Positions 42,541 through 52,850 of a stretch of 64,000 nucleotides of DNA are shown here, one piece after another. The notes under the pieces are model-generated. The model saw nothing but the letters and a program-made list of their open reading frames with translations. It was not told the origin of the DNA and searched no databases. The stretch spans positions 310,001 through 374,000 of the forward strand of contig CALOAB010000018.1 in the NCBI GenBank assembly GCA_942491185.1, in the 5' to 3' direction. Within the stretch, counting starts at the first letter, position 1; each line of letters starts with the position of its first letter. The translations under genes were made by a program, and so were the position numbers. Origin of the DNA: SLRI01 sp942491185 (GTDB lineage Bacteria > Pseudomonadota > Alphaproteobacteria > Geminicoccales > Geminicoccaceae).

Positions 42541-43827
42541 ATGCAAAGCCCGATCTTTCCCGACGTGCATATCCCGATCCTCGCCGATGTGGTTCTGCCC
42601 GAAGTGCATCGCGTCCGCCTCTCCCAGCCGACGGCACCGGCCATCGCCGATATCGCGGGCCATGTCGGTGCGGCGCTCCATCAAAGCGCCGAGCTGGCTG
42701 CCCTTCGACCGGGTGCTCGCGTCGCTATCGCCGTCGGCAGCCGAGGCATCGCCGACCTCGCGACCCTGGTCAAGGCCAGCGTCGCCTGGCTGAAGGCGCA
42801 GCGCCTCGAGCCCTTCATCGTGCCGGCCATGGGCAGCCATGGCGGCGCCACCGCCCCCGGCCAGGAAGCCGTTCTCGCCAAGCTCGGCATCGACGAGGCC
42901 CGGATCGGTGCGCCAGTGCGTGCCACCATGGAGACAGTCGAGCTCGGACGCACGCGCGATGGGATACCCTGCCGCTTCGATGCCGAGGCCGCCTCGGCTG
43001 ACGCCATCCTGGTCATCGCCCGGGTCAAGTCGCACACCAGCTTCGACCGCCCGATCGAGAGCGGTCTCTGCAAGATGCTGGCCGTCGGCCTCGGCAAGCA
43101 GGCCGGCGCGGTGAACGTCCACCGCCTCGGCCCCAAGGGCTTCACCGAGACCATCCCCGACCTCGCCGGCATCGCTCTTCAAAAGGCCAGAATCGCCTGC
43201 GGCCTGGCGGTGGTCGAGAATGCCGGGCACCAGATCGTCACCATCGAGGCCGTGGCACCCGAGGCCTTCGCCGCCACCGACGAGCGCCTGCTGGCCCGCG
43301 CCAAATCGCTGCTCGCCCGCCTGCCCTTCCGCCAGCTCGACGCGCTCCTGGTCGAGGAGATCGGCAAGGAGATCTCGGGCTCGGGCATGGACTACGCCGT
43401 GACCGGCCGCACCGACCTGCGCGGCATCCCCAATCCCGACCACATCCTGGTCAGCAAGCTCGCCGTGCTGCGCCTGACCGAGGCAACCCACGGCAACGCC
43501 ATCGGCATCGGCCTCGCCGACTACATGCCCCGCGCCGCCGCCAACGGCATCGACCTCAAGAGCATGTACGAGAACGCCATCACCGCAGCCATCGGCGAGA
43601 AGGCGCGCCTGCCCATCGTGCTGCCCACCGAGCGCGAGACCCTCCAGGCATTGATCGCCACCAGCTGGGCCAAGGACACGACCAGCTGCCGCTACTGCCA
43701 GATCAAGAGCACGCTGGCGCTCGACGAGGTCCTCGTCTCCCGCCCGCTGCTCGACGAGCTGGATACCGATACGCCGGCAGAGATGCTGGCTTTCGACGAG
43801 AAGGGCCAGTTGTTGACAGTGATTTGA
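42541..43827 (+). CDS. LarA-like protein (lactate racemase/DUF2088 family)
   Basis: A 428-residue protein related to nickel-dependent lactate racemase. Visible blocks are RVAIAVGSRGIADLATLVKA, FIVPAMGSHGGATAPGQEAV, RVKSHTSFDRPIESGLCKML and SGSGMDYAVTGRTDLRG. LarA needs a nickel-pincer cofactor made by LarBCE; none of those genes are in the window, so it may be a LarA homologue with a different substrate, most likely another 2-hydroxy acid. GAGG precedes ATG 42541. A terminator-like hairpin follows at 43843-43864. Confidence 0.78.
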   Translation: MQSPIFPDVHIPILADVVLPEVHRVRLSQPTAPAIADIAGHVGAALHQSAELAALRPGARVAIAVGSRGIADLATLVKASVAWLKAQRLEPFIVPAMGSHGGATAPGQEAVLAKLGIDEARIGAPVRATMETVELGRTRDGIPCRFDAEAASADAILVIARVKSHTSFDRPIESGLCKMLAVGLGKQAGAVNVHRLGPKGFTETIPDLAGIALQKARIACGLAVVENAGHQIVTIEAVAPEAFAATDERLLARAKSLLARLPFRQLDALLVEEIGKEISGSGMDYAVTGRTDLRGIPNPDHILVSKLAVLRLTEATHGNAIGIGLADYMPRAAANGIDLKSMYENAITAAIGEKARLPIVLPTERETLQALIATSWAKDTTSCRYCQIKSTLALDEVLVSRPLLDELDTDTPAEMLAFDEKGQLLTVI

Positions 43828-43842
43828 GGGAAAAGACGTAGG

Positions 43843-43864
43843 GCGAGGAGGCTGGCCTCCTCGC
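43843..43864. terminator. Hairpin after the LarA-like gene
   Basis: A perfect 9-bp stem (43843-43851 with 43856-43864) with loop CTGG, 15 bases after the stop. No T-run directly follows, though a TTATTTT occurs about 10 bases on. Confidence 0.6.
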
Positions 43865-44084
43865 GCTCCACCGTTATTTTGGGACGGGCGCGTACTCCCA
43901 TCGTGACACGACCCCAAATATAGCTGTGGAAAGCGAATAGCTCTGCTTGGTACGATACAGATAACAACGCGACTGCCGCCTCTTCCAGACCGCGCCGATC
44001 GCGACGAACATGGTGCTGGCGTACTTGGCGCAGACGGTGCTCGGGCTGCCGCAGGGGTATTGAGCCGATCTAATGGGCGCCGCG
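43865..44084. other. Non-coding stretch with a small coding relic
   Basis: No complete gene. At about 44007-44062 one frame reads NMVLAYLAQTVLGLPQGY then stop, which looks like the C-terminus of a lost protein; I do not recognise its family. Confidence 0.3.
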
Positions 44085-47000
44085 CTAGGCGGCCGCAGGC
44101 GTCAGCAGGGGCTCGACGTCGGTGGCGATGCCCGCGGCGCTGACCAGGACCTCGGCCGTGACGACGGCCCGGTCGTCGAGCTGGACGCTCGGGGTATCGG
44201 CGTCGTCGAACGCGCCGGTGCGGACATCGAAGACGCCGTCGTCGAACTGCAGCAGCTCGACGGAGGAGAGGGTGTCGCGGCCACCGTCGCCGACCAGGTC
44301 CTCGACCGTGCGAGCGGTGCTGTCGGTGCCGGTGATCCGATGGTCGGCGAAGGCGCCCGCGAAGATCGCCGTATCCAGGCCCAGATCGCCCAGCAACACG
44401 TCATCGCCTGGCCCGCCGACGAGGATGTCGTCGCCCAGCCCGCCGAGCACGACGTCGTCGCCGTCGCCAGCGTCGATCACGTCCGCGCCGTCACCGCCAC
44501 GGATCGTGTCGTTGCCGGCATCGCCGGAGATGGTATCCGCCCCGGCACCACCGGCGATGAGGTCATTGCCGTTGCCGCCATGGATCAGGTCGTCGCCCAG
44601 GCCGCCGAGCAGCTTGTCGTCGCCGTCGCCGCCGAAGATCTTGTCGGCGCCCGCGCGGCCAAACGCCGTGTCGTCGCCAGCGAATAGAAGGATGGTATCG
44701 CGGTCGTCCGTGCCGATCAGCTCGTCGTCGTCGTCGGTGCCGGTGATCGGTGGGGCAGACGTGTAGGTGATGTTGGTGTAGGCGCTGTCGGTCGTGGTCG
44801 CGAAGCGACCGTCGAGGTCCCCCTCGAGCGTGACCCTGGCCAGCACGGTCGTGCCGTCCGCCTCGGTGATGGCGAGGATGGTCTGGGTCGTATTGCTCTC
44901 CACCACGTCGAGCCCGAACGGATACGAGGTCGGAAAGGTGCCGGGGTTGAGGACGCGCAGCACGTCGTCCGCGGAGAAGTCCATGATGACGTCGCCATCG
45001 AGATCTGCCGGCGTGCCGGCGAAGAGGTCGTAGCCGTCGCCGCCGACGAGCGTATTGGGGCCGCCGAGGCCCTGGAGCTGGTCGTTGCCGTCGCCGCCGT
45101 CGAGCGTCTGCCCGAGCCCGCTGCCGGTGAGGATGTCGTTCCGTCCACGCCGTAGAAATCGGCCGAGAAGAGGGAATTGGTGCCGTTGCCGCCGTCGCCC
45201 TTGAACAGATCGTCGTCCGGGGTGCCGTAATAGGCCTCGACGCTCCCCCGGTCGACGGTGTCCTCGAAGCCGAGGATCCCCAAAGCCGACGAGCCGCGTG
45301 GTTGGGTGCCAGGTGAGCGCCGTGTGTGGGGCGAAGCGAGTGTGGGTACCGCCGTGATGTGTCGGGCGGCCCACCGGTAGGTCGTGGGGGGGGGTTGGGG
45401 GATGGGAGGGTGGGGGGTGGGTAGGTTTGACGTCGTGAAGGGAGGGGAGTGGAGGGTGTGTTAGGTGGGTGCGGGGCGAGGTGGCCGTGAGCTGTAGGGA
45501 AGGCGAAGGACACCGTGTCGTGCGTCGCCGCGTGAAGTCGGCAGCGGCGCGTCCGTCGATCGGCTTGGCGGCGAACAGGGTGTCGTTGCCGTCGGCGCCG
45601 GCGAGCTGGTCGCGGAGCGGCGCGAACGTGGCGTTCCAGCCATAGATGAAGTCGTCGCCGTCACCGCCGTCGATAGTGGCTCGCCGGACGAACCGTTGAG
45701 GATGTCGTCGCCGTCGTAGCCCTTGACGAGCGTCGCGTTGGCGACCTGCGCCACCACCGCTGGATTGTCCCAGTCGTCGGGCGCGAAGCCGCTCGTGGTG
45801 ATGAAGACGAGGTCACCCATGCCGGTGCCGGCGACATAGGTGTTGTTGCTGACGACGGACGGGCCGACGATGACCTGCGGCCCGAAAGCGCCGTAGACCC
45901 GTGTCAGCGTGCCGCTCGGCGCCTCGAACGGAACGGGTGTGTCCGCGACGGTCGGGACCGCGCCATCGGTGTAGGCCGAGGGGTCGGTCGGAAACGGATA
46001 GACCTGATCTGACTGCTGGACCCCGTTGGCGTCGATCACCATGGCATTGGCGAAGAGGTCGTCGATGAAGGCCACTGTCGCGACATTGTTGGAGGTGATG
46101 CCGAAATCGGCGAGGAAGCCGGCATCGATGAGCACCTCGGCGAAGATCGTGTTGGACGTGCCCTTGGTGAACTGGACACCCCAGCCATCTTGCCCGGTCG
46201 CCGAGTTCGGGTTGCCGGTCTCGCCGAAGTTCACCACGTTCGACACGAGAGTCGTGGCGTCGCTCGGGCTCCCGCCGGTGTCGAGCGGCAGGAAGAGGAC
46301 GTCCGCGCGCGGGTCGAAGTCCGTGACGACCATGACGTCTTCGCCGCTGGGTTGCGGGGTCGCCGACTTGCTCTGATGGAAGAGGAAGCTCAGCGCCGTG
46401 CCCACGACCCCGCCCAGCGCCGTGCTCAGGCCGCCCAGCAGGATGGAGCCCCCGATCGACGCGAAGAAGTCGACGGCCGCCACCTTGCCCAGGGTCGAGA
46501 TACCCTTGGAGACGCCGCTCTCGGCGCTTTCGGGCACATACTCGACCGCCCAGCTCTGCCAGAAGCTCTGCCCGTCGCTGGTGTCGCTGCTCGAGGCCGG
46601 GGTGTAGCTCAGCATGAAGGCGTCGCTGCCCGCGCCACCGGTCAGCACGTCGGTCCAGCCGGAACCGCGCGGACCGCCGTTCAGCATGTCGTTGCCATCG
46701 CCGCCGTCGAGCGTGTCGCCATAGCGCTGGCCCATCAGCACGTCGTCGCCGTCATCGCCCATCAGGCTGTCGGCGGCGGTCCCGCCCATGAGCTGATCGT
46801 TGCCGTCACCGCCGTGCAGCTTGTCCCGGTTGTCGTAGGAATTGTCCGCGTTGGCATCGCCGATCAGGACATCGTCGCCGCCGCCGTAGATGGTATCGGG
46901 CCCGTAATTGCCGTAGAGGTAGTCGTTGCCGTCGACGACCGCCGGGTCGGCGCTGGCCGGCGTCTGCCACTGCGTGCTCGTGACATAGACCGGCGCATCG

Positions 47001-47473
47001 GCGAAATCGCCATAGAGAATGTCGGCACCGTAGCTGGATCGAATGGCGTCGTCACCGGAGCCACCGACCAGGTATTTCGTCGCCTGGGTGGTTGTGGCGA
47101 GTGCGTAGATACTGTCATTGCCGGGACCGGCGTAAACAAAGTCCGAGTGATTCCCCAATCCGATGTTATCAGCAGTGTCGACCGCACCAAAATTGGCAAG
47201 ATCAGGATGACCGACGGCGATAAAAATCGCGGACTATTGCCATTGCGGTCAAACGGAGACGGCAAATTGTATTCGGTAACTCCGGCAGGGCCAGTAAGGT
47301 ATATGTATGCAGGACCGTTGTCGATAAAATTAGTAATGGTTTCATAAAGAAAAAAAGGCGTAGTTACCGTAGTCTCGGAAGTCGGAATCGATGACAGGAG
47401 AGACAATGTCGTAGCTGTAGTCGACGTACTCGACTTGGACCAGATCATCGTAGGTCATGGTGAATGTCGTCAT
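44085..47473 (-). pseudogene. Large RTX (hemolysin-type calcium-binding) protein, broken
   Basis: The gene begins at ATG 47473 (MTYDDLVQVEYVDYSYDIV follows) and ends at 44085, about 1,130 codons. Two blocks of RTX nonapeptides are clear: around 46600-47100 (HGGDGNDQLMGG, LDGGDGNDMLNGG) and 44400-44700 (FGGDGDDKLLGGLGDDLIHG and following), plus a C-terminal non-repeat region typical of type I secreted proteins. Reading frame breaks occur near 47225 (at an A5 run), 45685 and 45140, and a C-poor patch lies at 45384-45471. Either the gene is decaying or this repeat-rich region was poorly resolved. No type I secretion genes are adjacent. Confidence 0.72.
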
Positions 47474-47578
47474 TGTCCTGCCCTGCCCTGTCGCACGACT
47501 CCCGCCCACACACCGGACGTCGGCGTGCCGGGTGAGATCGCTTCCGAGTTCAAGGCTAGATGACGAAGAGCGGCCTTG

Positions 47579-48421
47579 TCATTGTCGTGGCGTCTCAACC
47601 GAGGCTCTCCATCTGCCTTCCCTCCGTTGAGAGGTCCTGTCGGCGAAGGTGCCGGTAAAGCTCTTCTCCCCTGCCGCGTGACGGATGCTCGACGCCGAGG
47701 ACGGAAAGAGCTTCAGGGGCCGTGCGATCGAGGGACGGGCCTCGGTCGAGTAGCGCGCAAGCACCGGCTTCAGAACATCCTCCCAGCCATCGGCGCTGTG
47801 GACGTTGCCGGGACGCAGGGCACAGCGCTCCAGATCGCCGAACTGGTTGAACACGAACAGCGGATGCCGGCACTTCGACTGGCAGTGCCCGTTCCAGGCC
47901 GAGCCTTCCTGGTCGCCGTGAACCGGGCTTTCTGAGCTGTCCATGTCGAGCGTAATGCTCTTTGGTGGCCGACGGTCATGTATCGCGTCAATCCAAAGCC
48001 CTGGCAGGCCCGCGAGGGCATCAAGTTTCTCGGGCCGGGCCAGCATCTCAGTCGCGAACCGTCCGATGGCGCTCGCCGAGGCAGCACCTTGCTCGATTCC
48101 CCGTCCACCGACGAGCTGCCGCATCACCGAATCGCGGCACAGCCGGTCGGCGTCGTTGACGTCTGCGCAGCAGGCGAGGCACGAGAAGACGGACTGCCTC
48201 AGGTGTCCGGCGAGACGGTGCCGACCGTTCCGGCCGGTGCGCGGATCGGCGACGAGCTCCGCCCCGATGTCGGTCAAACTGAGAGCGTCGTCGAGTTCGC
48301 GGTGCAGCAGGAGACCGCCAGCCGAGCTGATCAACGAGCCCCGGAACGCACGCTTCACTGAGCGGTCGAATTGGAGCCGAAGAGGGCCGGAACGGGCATC
48401 ACCCGTTGCGTTCGCCGCCAA
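47579..48421 (-). pseudogene. IS1380-family transposase, C-terminally truncated
   Basis: The first 235 residues match the IS1380 transposase: VKRAFRGSLISSAGGLLLHR, ELDDALSLTDIG, DADRLCRDSVMRQLVGG, SITLDMDSSESPVHGDQEGS and HPLFVFNQFGDLERCALRPG. After LKPVLARYSTE the sequence leaves the family and the ORF ends at 47579. Roughly half of the usual 430-450 residues are missing, including part of the catalytic domain. Confidence 0.8.
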
Positions 48422-48564
48422 ATCCCCGCTCCGTCGTGGCTAACTTATTGCTATCACGAGAATATGATGTGCCGTTAGGCAGGGAAATCAGAATTCATCT
48501 GGGGAATGCGGGATAACGGTGGGGCCGGTGGGGAGGCGAGCCTCCCCGCCATTCTTTCTGCTCC
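48422..48564. terminator. Spacer with hairpin downstream of tctA
   Basis: It contains a 7-bp GC stem (48530-48536 with 48541-48547) with a CGAG loop, about 18 bases past the tctA stop on the minus strand. It is a likely terminator for the left transporter operon. The rest is AT-richer flank of the IS1380 remnant. Confidence 0.5.
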
Positions 48565-50061
48565 TCAGGCCGCGGCCCGCCGGCGGCGCCAGTCGCTGAC
48601 CAGGGGCCAGACCAGGAGCACGATGGCGATCAGCAGGAAGATGAGCGACAGCGGCCGGGTGAACATCGGCTCGATCGAGCCGCCGGTCATCATCAGGCCG
48701 GTCCGCAGCTTCGATTCCATCAACGGCGCCAGGACGAAGCCGATGACGAAGGGGCCGAGCGGGTAGCGGGCGCGCTCGAGCAGGAAGCCGATCACGCCGA
48801 AGACCAGCATCACCCAGACGTCGAGCATGACGTTGTCGAGCCCGAAGGCGCCGATCACGCAGAAGACGATGATCACCGGCAGCATGAAGCTGCGCGGCAC
48901 ATAGGCCAGCTTGGCGACCCAGCTCACCGAGAAGGTCATCACCGCCAGCATGACGAGGTTGCCGATCAAACACGCCGCGATCATCGCATAGACGATGTCG
49001 GCATTGGTGATGAAGAGCGTCGGCCCCGGCTGGATCGAGTGGATCATCAAGGCGCCGATCAGGATGGCATCGATGACCGAGCCCGGAATGCCCATGGCGA
49101 TGAGCGGGATCAACGCACCACCGACCGTGGCGTTGTTGGCGGTCTCGGACGCGACGATGCCCTCCTCCGAGCCCTTGCCGAATTCCTCGGGCTTCTTCGA
49201 CATGTTCTTGGCGGTCGTATAGGCGATCACCGAGCCGATCGAGGCGCCGACGCCGGGCAGGATACCGACAAACGTGCCGATCAGGCCGGAGCGCAGCATG
49301 TTGGGCCCGTGGCGGATCCAGTCGCGGGCCTTGATCATGATGCCGCTGCGCTGCGCCTCGACCCGCTCGATCTTGCGCCCAAGGTCGAGGATGTCGCTGA
49401 TGATCTGGCTCACCGCGAAGATGCCGATCAGCACCGGCAGGAGCTTGAGCCCGCTATTGAGCATGTACCAGTCGAAGGTGAGCCGCGGCTGGCCGGCCGA
49501 GGGATCGACGCCGGGCATGGAGACCAGCATGCCCAGCAGCCCGGCCATCAGGCCCTTGACCAGATTGCCCTGGCTGACCGAGGCGATCAGCACCATCGCC
49601 ATCAAAATCAGCGTGAAATACTCGAACGGGCCGAACCGCGTGGCCCAGATCGACAAGGGCTTGGCCAGCACCAGCAGGAAGATCCAGGAGATGATGCCGC
49701 CGGCGAACGAGGCCGCGATGCCGAGCCCGAGTGCTCGGCCAGGCCGGCCGGAGCGGGCCATCGGGTAGCCGTCGAAGGTCGTCATGACGTTGGACGGCGT
49801 GCCGGGCATCCGCAGCAGCGTGGCGGTGATCAGACCGCCGGTGATGGCCCCGACATACATGCCGATCAGCAGCACGATCGCTTCGGTCGGCACCATGTAA
49901 TAGGTGAGCGGTAGCGTGAGCGCGATCAGCATCGCCCCGGAAAGTCCAGGAATGGCGCCCACCATGATGCCGAGCACGGTGCCCAGCACGACGTAGAAGA
50001 AGCCCATCGGCGTGAAGACGATGGCGAGGCCGCCGAGCAGGCCGGTGAGCACGGCTTCCAT
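48565..50061 (-). CDS. tctA: Tripartite tricarboxylate transporter large membrane subunit TctA
   Basis: A 498-residue integral membrane protein with about 12 helices. TctA blocks are seen: VLGIMVGAIPGLSGAMLIAL, MYVGAITGGLITATLLRMPG followed by TPSNVMTTFDGYPMA, GILPGVGASIGSVIAYTTAK and ALIPLIAMGIPGSVIDAILI. It is the sodium- or proton-coupled channel part of a binding-protein-dependent secondary transporter for carboxylates. tctB ends 4 bases upstream on the same strand. Last gene of the left operon lysR-tctC-tctB-tctA. Confidence 0.93.
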   Translation of the reverse strand: MEAVLTGLLGGLAIVFTPMGFFYVVLGTVLGIMVGAIPGLSGAMLIALTLPLTYYMVPTEAIVLLIGMYVGAITGGLITATLLRMPGTPSNVMTTFDGYPMARSGRPGRALGLGIAASFAGGIISWIFLLVLAKPLSIWATRFGPFEYFTLILMAMVLIASVSQGNLVKGLMAGLLGMLVSMPGVDPSAGQPRLTFDWYMLNSGLKLLPVLIGIFAVSQIISDILDLGRKIERVEAQRSGIMIKARDWIRHGPNMLRSGLIGTFVGILPGVGASIGSVIAYTTAKNMSKKPEEFGKGSEEGIVASETANNATVGGALIPLIAMGIPGSVIDAILIGALMIHSIQPGPTLFITNADIVYAMIAACLIGNLVMLAVMTFSVSWVAKLAYVPRSFMLPVIIVFCVIGAFGLDNVMLDVWVMLVFGVIGFLLERARYPLGPFVIGFVLAPLMESKLRTGLMMTGGSIEPMFTRPLSLIFLLIAIVLLVWPLVSDWRRRRAAA

Positions 50062-50065
50062 CAGC

Positions 50066-50530
50066 TCAGAGCCCCGGCAGGTCGACGACGAAGATGCGGG
50101 TGAAGACGTACTGGCAGCCGAAGCCGGTGATCAGCCCGACGGCGATCACCGCCGGCAGCGAGCGCCGCTTGAAACGGGTCAGAAAACCGACCGTCACGAT
50201 CAGGTAGACCGAGGTCAGGATGGCAAAGGTGGCGAGCCGGTAGTTCATGGCCGCAACGAACAGCAGCGTCAGCACCACCACCGCCGTCGCATCCAGGTAG
50301 CGATCCGCAGAAGATGCCGCGAGCGGCCGCTGGTCGATGCAGGCGCGGACGATCAGGCCCAGTGCGAGGATGATGATCAGCCCTGCCACGGCCTGCGGCA
50401 CCGGTGCCGAGCCCAAAGGCTCGAACTTGCCGGGCGGGATGTCCATCGTGCCGAAGAGTGCGGTGGCCGCGATCACGATCATCAGCAGCGCCACACCGAT
50501 CTCGAGGCGCGGGTCGAGACGCTCGTTCAA
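50066..50530 (-). CDS. tctB: Tripartite tricarboxylate transporter small membrane subunit TctB
   Basis: A 154-residue membrane protein with four predicted helices and the TctB arrangement: LFGTMDIPPGKFEPLGSAPVPQ after helix 1, and FGCQYVFTRIFVVDLPG at the C-terminus. It pairs with TctA. It lies 86 bases after tctC and 4 bases before tctA. Confidence 0.88.
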   Translation of the reverse strand: MNERLDPRLEIGVALLMIVIAATALFGTMDIPPGKFEPLGSAPVPQAVAGLIIILALGLIVRACIDQRPLAASSADRYLDATAVVVLTLLFVAAMNYRLATFAILTSVYLIVTVGFLTRFKRRSLPAVIAVGLITGFGCQYVFTRIFVVDLPGL

Positions 50531-50616
50531 GGGTCAAGCCTCCAGGCAGCCGTTGCACCGGCCGGCGGCAAGGCGCCGGCCGGGCATGGTCACGAAGATC
50601 AGGCTACAACGTCAGC

Positions 50617-51610
50617 CTATTGCGACGCCTGCTTGGCCACGGGCTCGATGCGCGCCCAGGTGTCGTCCAGGCTCGTGGCCAGCGCCTCGCCGCTGAGGAA
50701 CACCGGCGCAAACGACTTCTCCTCGAAGAAGGTCTGGATCTGCGGCGTGTCGGTCGCGGCCTCGAGTGCTGCGGCAAAGCCTTCGATGGCCTCGGCCGGG
50801 GTGCCCTTGGGCGCGAACCACCAGCTGTCGATGCAGAACTCCATGTCGCGACCGAGCTCCTTGACGGTCGGGAAGTCGGGCAGCGCCGTGTTGCGCTCCG
50901 CACCGGTATAGGCCAGCGCCTTGATCTGGCTCTCCGGGTTCTCGCTGCCGTCGGGCAGCAGGGTGAAATTGATCACCTCGGCGGCCGAGAGCACCGAGAC
51001 GTCGGTCTGCGCCCCGGTCAACGCCGTGAAGTTGGCGGTGCCGCCGCCGATCTGCACGAAGCGGAACTCGGCACCCTCCTCCGTGTTCTGCAGCATGATG
51101 CCGGCCATGTGGTTGATGGCACCCGAGATTGGCGCCGAAGATCAGCGTGTCGGGCTCGGCGGCCGCCTTGGCCATCAGGTCGTCGACGCTGTCGATGCCG
51201 CTGTCCTTCCTGACCACCGGCAGGACGCAGAACTGGCCGGTGGCGGCCACCGGCTCGAAGTCGCGATAGCCGAAATCGAGCATGCCGCCGGCCTCGCCGC
51301 CCATCAGCGCCACGTGCAGGGTGAGGAAGGTGTAGCCGTCCGCATCGGCCTCCATCACCTGCCGGGCACCGATCGAGTAGTGGCCGCCGACATTGATGAC
51401 GTTGATCGGCTGCGCGAGGATGTCGTTCTCCTGGATCGCCATCTGATAGGAGCGGGTCACCTGATCCGAGGTGCCACCGGGATTGAACGGCACGATGACG
51501 CGGATCGGCTTCTCCGGCCATGCCGCCTCGGCGCCGCCCGTGGTGAGCGCGCCGGTGGCGAGGATCGCAGCCCCGCAGAGCATCGCCTTGATCAGTGTTC
51601 CTCGTTGCAT
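50617..51610 (-). pseudogene. tctC: Tripartite tricarboxylate transporter binding protein TctC, single-base frameshift
   Basis: The N-terminal frame from ATG 51610 (AAGGAGG 6 bases upstream) has a signal peptide and the TctC start EAAWPEKPIRVIVPFNPGGT, and reads well to DTLIFGANLG. There one extra G (in the CCC at 51122-51124, plus strand) shifts the frame. Removing it gives NLGAINHMAGIMLQN and a normal 330-residue protein ending WARIEPVAKQASQ. The rest of the operon is intact, so this is either a very recent mutation or a base-calling error. Confidence 0.82.
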
Positions 51611-51713
51611 GGTCAGCCTCCTTGTTTGCAACTTTCTGGGTCGATCTGCTTCTGGTCGCACAAATGCCGGCCTGCCGGAACCCCGGCATCTGCCAGGTGA
51701 GCCCTCGGCGGGG

Positions 51714-52682
51714 TCAGGCCACGGCCTTCCGCCGCGTCGACGGGCGTGCCGACTTGTGCGCCGGTGGTGCCGTGTCGCCGTTCTCGCGGCACAGCGCCTC
51801 GATGATGTCGACGAAGAGTGCTGCTGCCGGATTGGGCTCGACGCCGCGGCGCATGATGATGCCGGTGACCCGCTGCCAGGTCGCGGTCGCGAGCGCCAGC
51901 GGCTTGATCTCGGGCACGCCGGAGCTCGCCAGCTGGTCGACCGCATGGAAGCTGAGATAGGGGCTGTCGCGCATCAGCTCGAGCTTGAGGCTGACGATGT
52001 CGGTCTCCAGCATCGGCTGCGGCGGCGTCAGGCCATGCGCCCGCATCAGCACGCCCAGCCGCCTGACCAGATAGGTCTCCGGGCTCGGCAGGATCCAGGG
52101 ATAGGTCAGGAGATCGGCGAGGCTGCAATCCTCGGCGTGGTGCAGCGGATGGCTGCGATCGGCGATCACCCGATACTCGTCGACGCGCAGCCGGCGGCTC
52201 TGCAGATCCGGCGCATCGTCGTGGTCGGGGACGGCCGCCACCACCATGTCCAGGGCACCGGCCCGCAACTGGGCCTTCAGTGCGTGGTCGATGCCGCCCA
52301 CAATTTGCAGCCGAACGCCCGGGCGCAGGTCACGGAACCGGCGAATGGCGTCAGGGATCACCCGGCTCTGCCACGAGGGTCCGGCACCGATCCGAACCAG
52401 CCCCGTGGTGCCGTCGCGCAGTGCTGCGATCTCGGATGCCGCCTCGGTCATGCCGGCCCGGAGCGTTCGCGCATGGCGCAGAAAGCACTCGCCGAAGACC
52501 GTGAGCACGACACCGTGCGAGCGCCGGTCGAAGAGATTGACGCCGATCTCGTCCTCGAGCCGCCGCATCGCCTTGGTCAAGGCCGGCTGGCTAAGCCCCA
52601 GCTTCTTCGCGGCACCACGCATGCTGCCTTCGCTGGCCACCGTCGAGAAATATTCGATCGTCCGGAGCTCCAAGCGCCCCAC
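51714..52682 (-). CDS. LysR-family transcriptional regulator
   Basis: A 322-residue regulator with the N-terminal winged HTH (LRTIEYFSTVASEGSMRGAA and LGLSQPALTKAMRRLEDEIG, residues 6-46) and a C-terminal effector-binding domain (VRIGAGPSWQSRVIPDAIRR). It sits between two transporter operons: 103 bases upstream of tctC on its own strand and divergent from the second tctC. It most likely controls one or both in response to the imported carboxylate. Confidence 0.88.
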   Translation of the reverse strand: MGRLELRTIEYFSTVASEGSMRGAAKKLGLSQPALTKAMRRLEDEIGVNLFDRRSHGVVLTVFGECFLRHARTLRAGMTEAASEIAALRDGTTGLVRIGAGPSWQSRVIPDAIRRFRDLRPGVRLQIVGGIDHALKAQLRAGALDMVVAAVPDHDDAPDLQSRRLRVDEYRVIADRSHPLHHAEDCSLADLLTYPWILPSPETYLVRRLGVLMRAHGLTPPQPMLETDIVSLKLELMRDSPYLSFHAVDQLASSGVPEIKPLALATATWQRVTGIIMRRGVEPNPAAALFVDIIEALCRENGDTAPPAHKSARPSTRRKAVA

Positions 52683-52768
52683 CTTTCGAACTTGGTCACA
52701 AGCGATTGCTGTTGGTTATCGCTTTGCTTCCCTTTAGCTCTTGCTCGATTCTGTGAAAGCTTGTCAAT

Positions 52769-52785
52769 ATCGTTATCACAACGAT
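52769..52785. promoter_or_regulatory. Palindrome in the divergent lysR/tctC intergenic region
   Basis: ATCGTT-N5-AACGAT, a perfect 6-bp dyad, lies 84 bases before the lysR start and 65 bases before the tctC ATG. It is a good candidate operator for the LysR protein, though it is not a strict T-N11-A box. Confidence 0.5.
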
Positions 52786-52850
52786 GCACGACAACGTACC
52801 GTCGGCCCAGGCCGAATGCGGTGCCGAAACAAACGATCAGGAGAGAGGCT

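Noticed and set aside
44400..44700. Regular repeats that might be a CRISPR array
   Set aside because: The repeats are 27-base nonapeptide codons of an RTX protein (GGxGxDxLx), without spacers.
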